Below are positions 18,001-26,235 of a stretch of DNA of 64,000 nt, one piece after another. The notes beneath the pieces were generated by a model. The model did no database searches, was not told where the DNA came from, and saw only the letters and a list, made by a program, of their open reading frames with translations. The DNA is from JBCBKL01 sp963922565 (GTDB lineage: Bacteria; Pseudomonadota; Alphaproteobacteria; Rhodobacterales; Rhodobacteraceae). A program made the position numbers and the translations under genes. Position 1 is the stretch's first letter, and every line of letters starts with the position of its first letter. Location of the stretch: the NCBI GenBank assembly GCA_963922565.1, contig CAWUIQ010000014.1, positions 1-64,000 of the forward strand, given 5' to 3'.

Positions 18001-19756
18001 TGAAATCGAGGATCGAGCGGATCTCGCCGTCGCCATCGATCTGCAGCAGGGCATACCCGTCGAGCGACAGACCCGCCTCGCCGAAAAGCTCCACGAACTC
18101 AAAGTCAGTGCCCGTGGTCGAAACCGCGATTTCGTTGATGACGGGCGTCGGGGTGAACTCGGCCACTGTTGGCGAATAGGTCGAAGGGTCGCCAAAGTCG
18201 GTCGCGCCAAACGGGCCAGTGCCTTCGGGATCGCGCTCGGCCCCCGGGGCAAGGAATGACCCGTCTGGTCCAACCACATTGTCCGAGTAAACCAGCGGGT
18301 TGTCATCGTCGATCACGGCAACGCTGTCGATGACCGCGCCGAAAGGCGTCTGGTCGATCGTGCCGTCATCATCCGTGTCGAGATCGTCGAACTGGGCGGC
18401 ACCGGTGAAATCCTGCACCAGCAGGAAGGTCGAGGAGGTGTTGGTGAACGTGTTGTTGGCAAAGCTGAGATCAGGGATCAGGCCAAACGTCTCTTGCGCC
18501 CGCTCGCTGGCCGCCAAAAGGAAACCATTGTCGCCGACGGTCAGACCGGAGAAATCGAGGAGCGAGCGGATTTCGCCGTCGCCATCGATCTGCAGCAACG
18601 CCACACCGTCCAGCGACGTACCGGGTGCACCGATCAGTTCGGCGAATTCCCAGTCGGTACCGGATGTGGATACGGCCAGTTCATTGATCTTGACGTCAAG
18701 CGGCGGTGTCTCGACCACGTCATTGACGGTGACCGCGATGTCTTCGCGGGTCTCACCGCCCTGCCCGTCGCTGGCCACGATGGTGATGTTGTAGATGTTA
18801 TCGCCGTTCACGTCGGCAGGATTTTCAAAGTCTGGTGCGCCGACAAAGGAAAGCGCTCCGGTCGCACCGATGGTAAAGCGCGCCGCGTCGTCGCCATCGA
18901 TTGCAAAGCCGATCGTGCCCCCGTCGACATCGCTGGCAGTGATCCCGGCGGGTACCTCGGTCGTGTTTTCGTCTACCGAAGCCGCGCCGCTCACGCTCAG
19001 GCTGGGCGCATCGTTTTCACCGGTGATGGTGACGGTCACCGTGGCCGTCTGCGGGTTGCCGCTGCCATCGTCGACTTCGTAGGTGAAAGTGTCGGTCGTC
19101 GTCTCGCCCTCGGCGAGTGCATCAAAAAGCGTGCCGGGGTCATATGAAACGACACCATCCACGAATGATACGGCGGCCCCTGCGGCGCTGGTGCCCGAAA
19201 CGCCCGTGATTTCAAAGGCATCGCCATCCAACTCACGATCATTGGCCAGCAGGTCCGCAGCGGCGAGGATCAGAATGCTGTTTTCACCCGTCCCGGCCTC
19301 GTCATCGCGGGCCAGCACGACGTTGTTGCGCCCGTCGATGAAGAACGTGAAGTCATCACTTTCGAAATAGAGCGCTTCGACACGGCGCAGGACATCGGTG
19401 TTCGTGGATTCCTCACCAATCTTCGCCACCGTGACTTTCTTCAGAAAGAACCGTGACGAGCTGCTGATGTCGTAGTCATCAATCGAACCGCTATAGGCGA
19501 CGGTATCCTCGCCCCTGCCGCCATTGATGCGGTTGTTGCCGTCACCGACCTGGATCAGGTCATCGCCGCCACCCGAGTAAACCCGTGCATTGCCGTCACC
19601 CAGTTCGATCGTGTCATTGCCTGACCGGGTGATGACGCGGTCATTCCCCCCATTTCCGATCACCATATCGTTGCCACCCAGTCCAAGGATCAGGTCGGAA
19701 CCAGGCGTGCCGGTCAAAATTTCACTGTTGCGCGAGCCAATAATTGGGCGGGGCAT
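15089..19756 (-). CDS. giant extracellular nuclease with RTX, cadherin-like and lamin-tail-like domains
   Basis: A 1555-residue acidic multidomain protein. In order: residues 10-85, Gly/Asp-rich RTX-like calcium repeats (GLGGNDMVIGNGGNDRV); about 150-255, a VCBS/cadherin-like fold with the Ig-type segment TFTYEVDDGSGN; about 255-350, a cadherin-like repeat (ASDVDGG, DFENPADVNGDNIYNI); about 355-900, three tandem lamin-tail-like repeats of about 182 residues, each with a DDLDxDDDG calcium loop; about 905-1010, an OB-fold-like segment (QQVRVEGVVTYVV); about 1180-1550, an endonuclease/exonuclease/phosphatase domain with SFNVLNYF, GLQEIENGG (metal-binding Glu) and a final SDHDPLI (catalytic Asp-His). 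This is an ExeM/NucH-like DNase. It has no Sec signal peptide; type I secretion is plausible, but no exporter is adjacent. The ATG follows GAGGA. Confidence 0.88.
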   Translation of the reverse strand: MPRPIIGSRNSEILTGTPGSDLILGLGGNDMVIGNGGNDRVITRSGNDTIELGDGNARVYSGGGDDLIQVGDGNNRINGGRGEDTVAYSGSIDDYDISSSSRFFLKKVTVAKIGEESTNTDVLRRVEALYFESDDFTFFIDGRNNVVLARDDEAGTGENSILILAAADLLANDRELDGDAFEITGVSGTSAAGAAVSFVDGVVSYDPGTLFDALAEGETTTDTFTYEVDDGSGNPQTATVTVTITGENDAPSLSVSGAASVDENTTEVPAGITASDVDGGTIGFAIDGDDAARFTIGATGALSFVGAPDFENPADVNGDNIYNITIVASDGQGGETREDIAVTVNDVVETPPLDVKINELAVSTSGTDWEFAELIGAPGTSLDGVALLQIDGDGEIRSLLDFSGLTVGDNGFLLAASERAQETFGLIPDLSFANNTFTNTSSTFLLVQDFTGAAQFDDLDTDDDGTIDQTPFGAVIDSVAVIDDDNPLVYSDNVVGPDGSFLAPGAERDPEGTGPFGATDFGDPSTYSPTVAEFTPTPVINEIAVSTTGTDFEFVELFGEAGLSLDGYALLQIDGDGEIRSILDFNGLALGDNGFSLATSAQAEETFGITGDLSFANNTFTNTSSTYLLVSDFTGAAQFDDLDTDDDGTLDVTPFGQIVDSVSVIDDDSPITYSDNIVGPDGSFLAPGAVRNPEGTGPFEITSFSDASSYSPTAAETNTLVLNEIAVSTTGTDWEFAELFGTVGQSLDGVALLQVDGDGEIRSIIDFNGLSIGENGFALAASDQAQATFGVTPDLAISNNTFTNTSSTFLLVDGFTGASQFDDLDADDDGVIDFMPFGSVIDSVAIIDDDNPLVYSDVVIGPDGSFLAPGAARNPDGTGEFQITAFGDPSGYSPTAGGGTTGGGDPDPVLISEIQGEGDESALVGQQVRVEGVVTYVVANGFYLQEEASDSDGNAGTSEGIFVFTNSPPTFVQGDVVQVDGTVDEFFGATQIDTVTSITQTGTDGFGLIDVAEIALSPDVVQDFEAVEGMYFSLTSGTDDAITVIENFNLDRFGEISVSAGNQVQPTQLFDAQTEADAVAALAQQNLNNRLAIDDGVSSQNPEGFEYVPANQGDNGNGFLDSGDTFSIEGPTLRLGAEIVGETTGVMSFSFGEYKMLVDGVLNVDEATNAGAREDTPPDVGGDIQIASFNVLNYFTTFPGQGGSGPNGLSPRGADNQTELDLQTSKLVQAALASGADVFGLQEIENGGFEDGSAIDTFVDALNAAATDGQVFAFANPTVGEADGFIGTDAITTGIIYDTTKVTLKNTEFLVFEEASAETTFQVASALNAFVPDPGDQVGDFQRNRPAVAATFEDNETGVEFTVVSNHFKSKGDSDLQDTFDAASSNGAPQTLLDALLADPNFDQGDGQGFWNQVRADAAGELKTWVETDYNGGGVSDYIILGDLNAYSKEDPVQVLTDPADTVDLLEQFVGTDDAYSFVFDGQRGALDHAIASEGIAASITGLTEWHINADEPDLLGYNGFQNSGTQTDPSLFAASDHDPLIIGLDTNPADDLLV
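17055..18690 (-). repeat. three tandem ~545-bp coding repeats in the nuclease gene
   Basis: Three consecutive units begin near 18690, 18141 and 17600, each encoding a segment starting INE(L/I)AVST(S/T)GTD, then LLQ(I/V)DGDGEIRS, TNTSST, QFDDLDxDDDG and PDGSFLAPGA. They are highly alike at the protein and DNA level, indicating duplication within the gene. Confidence 0.85.
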
Positions 19757-19933
19757 AATATGTCCTCATTCTGGAATCTACGGAGCGATGTAACAGCAGA
19801 CTGTGACAGTTCTATCTAGGATGGAAGTGTTTCCACCGGTTGACGAATGGTCATGCAGGCGTCCGCGCATACGTACGGGGCAAACGCTCCATACGGTGCA
19901 GACTTGAACAGGTTTAAGGAACCGGGCGGTTTG

Positions 19934-20704
19934 TCAGGCTGCCAGACCCTCGGGCTCTTTTGCGCCCGTCATGAACGCCACGGCGTCCGACATGGAATGC
20001 TCGGCAGGATCGATAACGCACAACCGCTTACCCAGCCTGTGCACGTGGATACGGTCGGCCACTTCGAAGACATGAGGCATGTTGTGGCTGATCAGAATGA
20101 TCGGAATACCCCGGCTTTTGACGTCGAGGATCAATTCCAGCACGCGCCGGCTTTCCTTGACGCCGAGCGCCGCAGTCGGTTCATCGAGGATGATGACCTT
20201 GGAGCCGAAGGCCGCCGCCCGTGCCACCGCGACACCCTGCCGTTGTCCGCCCGAAAGGGTTTCGACCGCCTGATTGATATTCTGGATCGTCATCAGGCCC
20301 AGTTCGCTCAGCTTTTCGCGCGCGATCTCTTCCATCTTTTTGCGGTCCAGCTGGCGCATGAACTTGCCGCGCCATCCCGGTTTACGCAATTCGCGGCCCA
20401 TGAACATATTGTCCGCGATGCTAAGCGCCGGCGACATGGCGAGCGTCTGATACACCGTCTCGATGCCGGCCTCGCGCGCCTGAATGGGCGACGAGAACTG
20501 CACCTGCTGCCCTTCCAGAAACACGTCGCCCTCATCCGGGATAACGGCCCCCGACACGGCCTTGATCAGCGTCGACTTGCCCGCGCCGTTATCGCCGATG
20601 ACCGCAAGGATCTCGCCCGGCATCAGTTCAAAGTCACAGTGATCGAGCGCCGTGACCCGGCCATACCGCTTCACGAGGTTGCGGGCTTGAAGAATGGGTT
20701 CCAT
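19934..20704 (-). CDS. frcA: fructose-type sugar ABC transporter ATP-binding protein
   Basis: Single-domain CUT2 ATPase, 256 residues, very like FrcA of Sinorhizobium meliloti along its length. Walker A GDNGAGKST (about residue 38), Q-loop ETVYQTLAMSPALSI, signature ETLSGGQRQGVAVARAAAFGSK, Walker B VIILDEPTAALG, H-loop ILISHNMPHVFEVADRIHVHRLG. FrcA energises uptake of fructose (also mannose and ribose in S. meliloti). ATG at 20704 was chosen because the family N-terminus (MEPILQARNLVKRYGRVTALD) starts there; the ATG shares one base with the frcC stop (TGATG). It is last in frcBCA. Unlike RhaT it has only one NBD, as usual for this subgroup. Confidence 0.92.
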   Translation of the reverse strand: MEPILQARNLVKRYGRVTALDHCDFELMPGEILAVIGDNGAGKSTLIKAVSGAVIPDEGDVFLEGQQVQFSSPIQAREAGIETVYQTLAMSPALSIADNMFMGRELRKPGWRGKFMRQLDRKKMEEIAREKLSELGLMTIQNINQAVETLSGGQRQGVAVARAAAFGSKVIILDEPTAALGVKESRRVLELILDVKSRGIPIILISHNMPHVFEVADRIHVHRLGKRLCVIDPAEHSMSDAVAFMTGAKEPEGLAA

Positions 20705-21765
20705 CAGGCGGCCACCTTTCTGATCCACTGATCCACCGCAACGGCCGCGATGATCAGCACACCAATCAAGAGGAACGTCCACTGCGCGTCCGCCCCTGCC
20801 AGCCGCAGGCCGAGCGTGAAGACCCCGACGATCAGCGCGCCGAAAAATGTGCCAAGGATCGAGCCGCGCCCGCCAAAGAGCGAAATGCCCCCGATCACCA
20901 CGGCGGTGATGGATTCGATATTGAGCAGTTGGCCCGAGGTTGGCGAGACCGACCCGATCCGCCCGATCAGGGCCCAGCCCGCAAAGGCGCAGATCAGCCC
21001 CGCCAGCGCGTAAACCGAAATCAGCGTGCCCCGGACATTGACCCCCGAAAGCTCTGCCGCTTCCGGATCATCGCCAACGGCATAGACATGTCGCCCCCAG
21101 GCCGTCGATCTGAGCGCATAAGCCAGCACGATAACCAAGAGCACCATGAAGACGACGCCGTAGGTAAAGACAGCCCCGCCAATCTTGAATTTCGTCCCGA
21201 GGAATTGCAGCAGCGGCGCGTTGGCCGCGATATCCTGACTTCGGATGGTTTCGTTGGCCGAGTAGAGGAAGTTCGCGGCCAGAACGATCTGCCACATTCC
21301 CAGGGTGACGATGAAGGGTGGCAACCGCATCGCCGCTACCAGCCAGCCATTCAATGCTCCGATGCCCGTCCCAAAGGCCAGCCCGCACAGAACCGCAAGC
21401 TCGACCGGTATGCCGTAGCGAAAGGTGAATTGCCCCATGATGACCGAGCTGATGACGGCGATTGCGCCTACACTCAGGTCGATGCCCGCCGTCAGGATGA
21501 CAAGAGATTGGGCCGCCGCCACGATACCGACGATCTGCACCTGCTGCAGGATCAGCGTGAGGGCAAAGGGCGAAAAGAACTTGGAACCCAGCGAGAACCC
21601 AAAGATCGCGATGGCCGCCACAAGGACGATCAGGGGCACCAAGGCCGGGGTTGTGTGCAAGGCATGGTGAAAGCGCCCGATCAGGCCACGATCATGTTCG
21701 TCGAATTGCGCCACTTCGGTCGCGGCATTGCTCGCGGCCGCTTCGAAATTCTCTCCTGACGTCAT
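20704..21765 (-). CDS. frcC: fructose-type sugar ABC transporter permease
   Basis: CUT2 permease, 353 residues with a 35-residue hydrophilic N-terminus (typical of FrcC) and roughly nine to ten membrane segments. Motifs: GIVAAAQSLVILTAGIDLSVGAI, LPPFIVTLGMWQIV, GRHVYAVGDDPEAAELSGVNV (the cytoplasmic loop shared by RbsC-like permeases) and ITAVVIGGISLFGGRGSILGTFFGALIVG. It forms the channel as a homodimer with FrcA. A GGAGG precedes the ATG. It is separated from frcB by a hairpin with a T run. Confidence 0.92.
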   Translation of the reverse strand: MTSGENFEAAASNAATEVAQFDEHDRGLIGRFHHALHTTPALVPLIVLVAAIAIFGFSLGSKFFSPFALTLILQQVQIVGIVAAAQSLVILTAGIDLSVGAIAVISSVIMGQFTFRYGIPVELAVLCGLAFGTGIGALNGWLVAAMRLPPFIVTLGMWQIVLAANFLYSANETIRSQDIAANAPLLQFLGTKFKIGGAVFTYGVVFMVLLVIVLAYALRSTAWGRHVYAVGDDPEAAELSGVNVRGTLISVYALAGLICAFAGWALIGRIGSVSPTSGQLLNIESITAVVIGGISLFGGRGSILGTFFGALIVGVFTLGLRLAGADAQWTFLLIGVLIIAAVAVDQWIRKVAA

Positions 21766-21799
21766 CTTCGCCTCCTCCTCTCACCCGGTCGCCGGATGC

Positions 21800-21825
21800 A
21801 AAAAGGGCGGGCCGGAGCCCGCCCT
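21800..21825 (-). terminator. intra-operon terminator/attenuator after frcB
   Basis: AGGGCGGGC (21804-21812) and GCCCGCCCT (21817-21825) form a perfect stem; on the minus strand it is followed by five T. It lies between frcB and frcC. Confidence 0.8.
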
Positions 21826-21858
21826 CCGTCTAAGACTGCGTCCGAACGTGTGGTCAGA

Positions 21859-22878
21859 TCAACCCCAGCAGAGGTTGGTGCCCTCGGTCGTGTCGATGCT
21901 GTCGACACCCGCCGCGGGCTTGTCCGTCACTAGCGCAACGCCCGTGTCGAAAAAGTCTTTGCCGGCGGTCGCCTCAGGTTTGGTGCCGTCCTTGGCCCAT
22001 GCCGCAATCGCCTCGATCCCTTTCGAGGCCATCAGCAGCGGATATTGCTGCGACGTGGCGCCGATAATGCCGTCCTTGACGTTGGCCACACCAGGGCAAC
22101 CGCCATCGACGCTGACGATCAACACGTCGTTTTCGCGGCCAAAGGCCTTGAGCGCCTCATACGCTCCGGCAGCCGCTGGCTCGTTGATCGTGTAGACGAC
22201 GTTGATGCCAGGATCCTTCGCCAGAAGGTTTTCCATGGCCTTGCGGCCGCCCTCTTCGTTGCCCGCGGTCACATCATTGCCAACGATCCGCGGATCGGTC
22301 TCGTCACCCCACTTGTTCGGATCACCCAGATCGATGCCAAAGCCCTGCAGGAAGCCCTGGTCGCGCAGCACGCCCACGGTTGGCTGGCTCACAGCCAGAT
22401 CGAGCATCCCGATCTTGGCATTCGCTGCCTCATCGCCCAGCGTGGCCGCGGCCCATTTGCCGATCAGTTCACCGGCAAGGAAGTTGTCCGTAGCAAAGGT
22501 CATGTCCGCTGCGTCAATCGGGTTCAGCGGTGTGTCGAGCGCGATTACGAGGATACCCGCATCCCGCGCCTGCTGGACCGCCGGAACGATCGACGACGTG
22601 TCAGATGCCGTCAGCAGGATACCCTTAGCACCATCCGCGATGCAGGTCTCGATCGCCGCAACTTGCGTTTCGTGGTCGCCGTCAACCTTGCCCGCATAGG
22701 TGCTGAGTTCGACGCCCAGCTCATCAGCCTTGGCCAAAGCACCTTCGCGCATCTTGACGAAGAACGGGTTGGTGTCTGTCTTTGTAATCAGGCATGCGGC
22801 CACACCGTGCCCGCCTGCAAAGGCCCCACCCGTCAACCCGATCAGGGCCAGCGCGGAGCTCGCAATCAATTTCTTCAT
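21859..22878 (-). CDS. frcB: fructose-type sugar ABC transporter substrate-binding protein
   Basis: Periplasmic sugar-binding protein (RbsB/FrcB type), 339 residues. The signal peptide MKKLIASSALALIGLTGGAFA is followed by GHGVAACLITKTDTNPFFVKMREGALAKADELGVEL; later landmarks are GILLTASDTSSIVPAVQQARDAGILVIALDTPLNP and IVSVDGGCPGVANVKDGIIGATSQQYP. It captures the sugar for FrcCA. The ATG has AGGGAGGA upstream. It is first in frcBCA and divergent from the ROK regulator, with a perfect palindrome between them. Fructose specificity is inferred from similarity of the whole set to S. meliloti frc. Confidence 0.9.
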   Translation of the reverse strand: MKKLIASSALALIGLTGGAFAGGHGVAACLITKTDTNPFFVKMREGALAKADELGVELSTYAGKVDGDHETQVAAIETCIADGAKGILLTASDTSSIVPAVQQARDAGILVIALDTPLNPIDAADMTFATDNFLAGELIGKWAAATLGDEAANAKIGMLDLAVSQPTVGVLRDQGFLQGFGIDLGDPNKWGDETDPRIVGNDVTAGNEEGGRKAMENLLAKDPGINVVYTINEPAAAGAYEALKAFGRENDVLIVSVDGGCPGVANVKDGIIGATSQQYPLLMASKGIEAIAAWAKDGTKPEATAGKDFFDTGVALVTDKPAAGVDSIDTTEGTNLCWG

Positions 22879-22973
22879 GATGTCCTCCCTAGCCCCGACT
22901 TTTGCAGGGGCGATTCAATATCCGAAGCTCGGATGACCCAAGGTTAACCCGAGTCGGGCAATTCCTGTCAATA

Positions 22974-22994
22974 AATAAATCACGTTGATTTATT
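22974..22994. promoter_or_regulatory. candidate ROK operator between frcB and frcR
   Basis: A perfect inverted repeat, AATAAATCA (22974-22982) and TGATTTATT (22986-22994), with a 3-base spacer. AT-rich palindromes of this kind are bound by ROK repressors (NagC, Mlc, XylR). It can control both genes. Confidence 0.7.
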
Positions 22995-23037
22995 AATCTC
23001 CAAATGGCAGATTTCAGTGTAGGGAGGCAGATGCGTA

Positions 23038-24234
23038 ATGCTCGGTGATACGCCGCTGCAATTGGAAGGTGGTCATGGGCTGACCGGTGCGCGCCTGCGC
23101 AGCCGCAACGAACGTGCAATCCTGACGGCCTTGCGCAATTCAGGCCTGCTGGCCAGTGCCGAGATCGCCAAGACACTGGATCTGTCGGCCCAGACGGCAT
23201 CGGTCATCACCCGGTCGCTGGCAGCCGATGGTCTGCTGCAGAAAGAGGACCCGGTCAAAGGCAAGGTGGGCAAACCGCAGACCCCATTCAGCCTCAGCCC
23301 CGATGGCGCTTTTGCCTTTGGCCTTCTTATCGGGCGACGGGGCGCGGATCTGGTGATGATGGACCTGACCGGCGGCGTCCGGCAACGCCGGACCATCGAA
23401 TACCCATACCCCACCCCGCAGTTGATCGAAGACTTCGCCCTCAGCAAGATCGCCGAGGCGACCGCGACCCTCAAATCCGGCTTGCGGGACCGCGTCGTGG
23501 GCCTTTGCGTTGCCGCCCCGTTCGAGCTCTGGAACTGGCTTGATGGCCTTGGCGCGCCCAAGGACGAGGCTGAAAGTTGGCGCGGCTATGACCTGCAAAC
23601 CGGTTTGTCAGAGATCACGGGGCTATCGGTTTCGGTCTTCAATGATGTGAATCTCGCCTGCAATGCCGAACTTGTCTTTGGCGCAGGTAGCGATCTTTCG
23701 GATTTCGCATACTTCTTCGTCGGCTCGTTCATCGGCGGCGGCATCGTCCTGCGCGGGCAGGTCTTCCATGGAGCGAACCAGAATGCAGGGGCGCTTGGGT
23801 CAATACCGGTTGGCCCTGTCGACGATCCAAAACACCAGTTGATCCACCAGGCGTCGCTTTACACACTTGAACGGATGCTGGCGGATCGGTCTGGCCATCC
23901 AGTCAACTTCCGATCGGATCCGTCCGTCTGGAACGGCTATCCCGATCTGGTCGATCTCTGGATCGATCAGACCGCTCGTGCGATTGCGCAAGCCGCCGTT
24001 TCGGTCATTGCTGTTCTTGATGTCTCGACCGTGGTTGTCGACGGCGGCTTTCCCCCCAATGTCCGCAGCCGCCTTGTCGAAAAGATTAATGTGGCCCTGC
24101 CGGATATCGACCGGCAAGGGCTCCGGCCCTTCCGTGTGATCGAGGGCCGCCTTGGGCGCAGTGCCGGAGCCTTGGGCGCGGCCTATGTTCCGCTGCAAAA
24201 GACCTACTTTCTGGAAGGTCGATCGCTGAGCTGA
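23038..24234 (+). CDS. frcR: ROK-family transcriptional regulator of the frc locus
   Basis: ROK repressor, 398 residues. The N-terminal winged HTH spans residues 20-75 (RSRNERAILTALRNSGLLASAEIAKTLDLSAQTASVITRSLAADGLL). The ROK sugar-kinase-like domain follows (AFGLLIGRRGADLVMMDLTG, VSVFNDVNLACNAELVFGAG, FVGSFIGGGIVLRGQVFHGANQNAGALGSIPVG). The Cys zinc cluster of classic NagC/Mlc proteins is not visible. ATG at 23038 has AGGGAGG 10 bases upstream; an ATG at 23031 is out of frame. It is divergent from frcB across the palindrome and probably represses frcBCA until its sugar binds. The downstream neighbour is convergent, with 12 bases between stops. Confidence 0.88.
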   Translation: MLGDTPLQLEGGHGLTGARLRSRNERAILTALRNSGLLASAEIAKTLDLSAQTASVITRSLAADGLLQKEDPVKGKVGKPQTPFSLSPDGAFAFGLLIGRRGADLVMMDLTGGVRQRRTIEYPYPTPQLIEDFALSKIAEATATLKSGLRDRVVGLCVAAPFELWNWLDGLGAPKDEAESWRGYDLQTGLSEITGLSVSVFNDVNLACNAELVFGAGSDLSDFAYFFVGSFIGGGIVLRGQVFHGANQNAGALGSIPVGPVDDPKHQLIHQASLYTLERMLADRSGHPVNFRSDPSVWNGYPDLVDLWIDQTARAIAQAAVSVIAVLDVSTVVVDGGFPPNVRSRLVEKINVALPDIDRQGLRPFRVIEGRLGRSAGALGAAYVPLQKTYFLEGRSLS

Positions 24235-24246
24235 ACCTCCAGCCGC

Positions 24247-26223
24247 TCAGACCAATTCGGCATCCGTCATCACCTCGACCAGGGCCGGCCCATCGATGGC
24301 CAGCGCCTCGGCAATAGCCGCCTCCAGTTCGTCGGCTTGCGAGACCTTGACCCCATGCCCGCCACAGAGCCGCGCAAAGGCCGAGAATGGCGGGTTGATC
24401 AGGTTGGTTTCCCATACCGGCCATTCGCCCGCCCGTTGCTCTTTCGAGATTTTCCCAAGCTCATCGTTATGGAGAAGGATATGGGTGATGTTCATCCCGT
24501 ATTTGACGGCGGTCGTGAACTCCATCGGATATTGACCAAACCCGCCGTCACCTGAGATCGCGATAACCTTGCGACCCTTCAGCACCTCAAAATCCCGCGT
24601 CGCCGCCCATGCGCCCATGGCCGCCGGAAAGCCGAAACCGATGGAACCCAGATAACCCGACATCAGAACACGCTGACTGCCCTTGGTCTCCAGATACCGT
24701 CCGAAGGAATAGGTGTTGTTGCCCACATCAACGGCAAAGATCGCATCATCGGGCGCGAGGCGGGACAAGACCTTGAACAGGGCCGCCGAATGCAATCCGT
24801 GACCCCGATCCTCGGCCAGACGGCTTTCCTTTTCCTCGCGCCAGATCCGCCAGCGTTCGGCCAGTTCCGGGATCTGATCGACGGCAGCGGTGGGTTTGGC
24901 GACCTCTGCCATGGCCCCACAGAACGCACCGACCTCCCCCCAAATCGGCAGGGCGACGGGGTGAAATTTGCCAAGCTGCATCCGGTCATAGTCGACCTGG
25001 ATGATCGGCTTTGACGGCTCGATGCCCGTGTGGTTTGAAAAGCTGGCACCAAGCGCGATGATCAGGTCCGCCTCGTTCATGAACCAGCTTGCAATCGGGG
25101 TGCCAGAGCGGCCCAGCACACCTGCCGCGTTCGGATGATCATCGGAGATCAGGCCCTTGGCCTTGAAGGTGGTCACGACCGGCGCGCCAATCCGCGCGGC
25201 AAAGTCCACGACCTCCTCGCGAACATCGAAAGCGCCGTGACCCACAACGATCATCGGGCGCTTGGCCTTGGCGATCATGTCGGCCGCAGCATCGAGATCG
25301 GCCTGAGCGGGGGCAACCCCCGTCCGGCCCACGCGCCCACCGGACCCGGCGGGGCGCTGATCGGAGGGCAGCGTTTGCGCATCGTCTGGAAAGATCAGAT
25401 GGGCCACGTCCTGTTCCACGATAGCACTCTTGCAGGCAAGCGAGGCCAGCTCGGCATGGTTCGACGTATTGAGGACCGGTTGCGAAAACCGCGCCACAGC
25501 CTGAAACGCCGAATGCAGGTCGATGTCCTGAAACGCGCCCGGGCCAAAGACCTGCGTCTGCACCTGGCCGGTCAGGGCCAGAACCGGGGCGCGGTCAACC
25601 TTGGCGTCCCACATACCCGTCAGCAAGTTCGTCGCCCCCGGTCCCGCGATGGTCAGACAGGCCGCCGGCATCCCCGTGAGCTTGCCATAGGCCGAGGCGG
25701 CAAAGGCCGCCGCCCCTTCGTGACGGATGCCGTAGTACCGCATCTTGCCATCACCCACAGCCAAACGGATTGCATCGGCAAGACCAAGGTTCGAGTGACC
25801 GACCATGCCAAAAACCGACCGGACGCCCCAGTTCACCATCGTCTCAACCATGACGTCGGAAATCGTGCGGGCGCGCGGCGGCTCGGCCTCCAGCCCGACA
25901 AAGATCTCGCCGTCGCGGATGTCGACCGGGAACATCTGCTGTCCGGTATCCTCGTGCCCGCCCGGCGGCTTGCCCGTCAGCGGGTCGAAATCCCACCCAT
26001 GCCATGGGCAGCGGACCCAGCATTTGTCTTCGATCCCCTTTTCGATCGATCCCTCGCCCAGCGGCCCGTTCTGGTGCGGGCAGCGGTTGTCCATCGCCGC
26101 CCATTGGCCATCGAAATGCACCAGACAGATCGAGGTGGTGCGGGCGGTGACGGTCTTGACCCGCCCCTCGGGCAGATCGTCGACGTGGCCAACAGCGATC
26201 CAGTCCAAATTCTTGTCGAGCAT
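24247..26223 (-). CDS. Rieske ferredoxin domain fused to a ThDP-dependent enzyme
   Basis: A 658-residue fusion. Residues 1-115 are a Rieske [2Fe-2S] domain with C48-x-H50 (CPHQNG) and C72-x-x-H75 (CPWHGWDF). Residues 120-650 are a complete thiamine-diphosphate enzyme of the acetolactate synthase/pyruvate oxidase fold: pyrimidine domain with the catalytic Glu169 (RHEGAAAFAASAYG), central domain about 305-440, and pyrophosphate domain with GDG at 558-560 and Asn586 in the GDG-x(25-30)-N motif. Such enzymes act on 2-oxoacids; the substrate here is unknown, and no FAD-specific motif can be confirmed by eye. It is last in a minus-strand set, 12 bases from the Rieske-GltS gene upstream, so the two proteins probably work together. 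Domain calls are strong; the reaction is not. Confidence 0.88.
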   Translation of the reverse strand: MLDKNLDWIAVGHVDDLPEGRVKTVTARTTSICLVHFDGQWAAMDNRCPHQNGPLGEGSIEKGIEDKCWVRCPWHGWDFDPLTGKPPGGHEDTGQQMFPVDIRDGEIFVGLEAEPPRARTISDVMVETMVNWGVRSVFGMVGHSNLGLADAIRLAVGDGKMRYYGIRHEGAAAFAASAYGKLTGMPAACLTIAGPGATNLLTGMWDAKVDRAPVLALTGQVQTQVFGPGAFQDIDLHSAFQAVARFSQPVLNTSNHAELASLACKSAIVEQDVAHLIFPDDAQTLPSDQRPAGSGGRVGRTGVAPAQADLDAAADMIAKAKRPMIVVGHGAFDVREEVVDFAARIGAPVVTTFKAKGLISDDHPNAAGVLGRSGTPIASWFMNEADLIIALGASFSNHTGIEPSKPIIQVDYDRMQLGKFHPVALPIWGEVGAFCGAMAEVAKPTAAVDQIPELAERWRIWREEKESRLAEDRGHGLHSAALFKVLSRLAPDDAIFAVDVGNNTYSFGRYLETKGSQRVLMSGYLGSIGFGFPAAMGAWAATRDFEVLKGRKVIAISGDGGFGQYPMEFTTAVKYGMNITHILLHNDELGKISKEQRAGEWPVWETNLINPPFSAFARLCGGHGVKVSQADELEAAIAEALAIDGPALVEVMTDAELV

Positions 26224-26235
26224 TGCTGGCTCCTC

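Noticed and set aside
17055..18690. Regular repeats that might suggest a CRISPR or satellite array
   Set aside because: The units are about 545 bp, in frame and encode conserved protein blocks; they are coding duplications.
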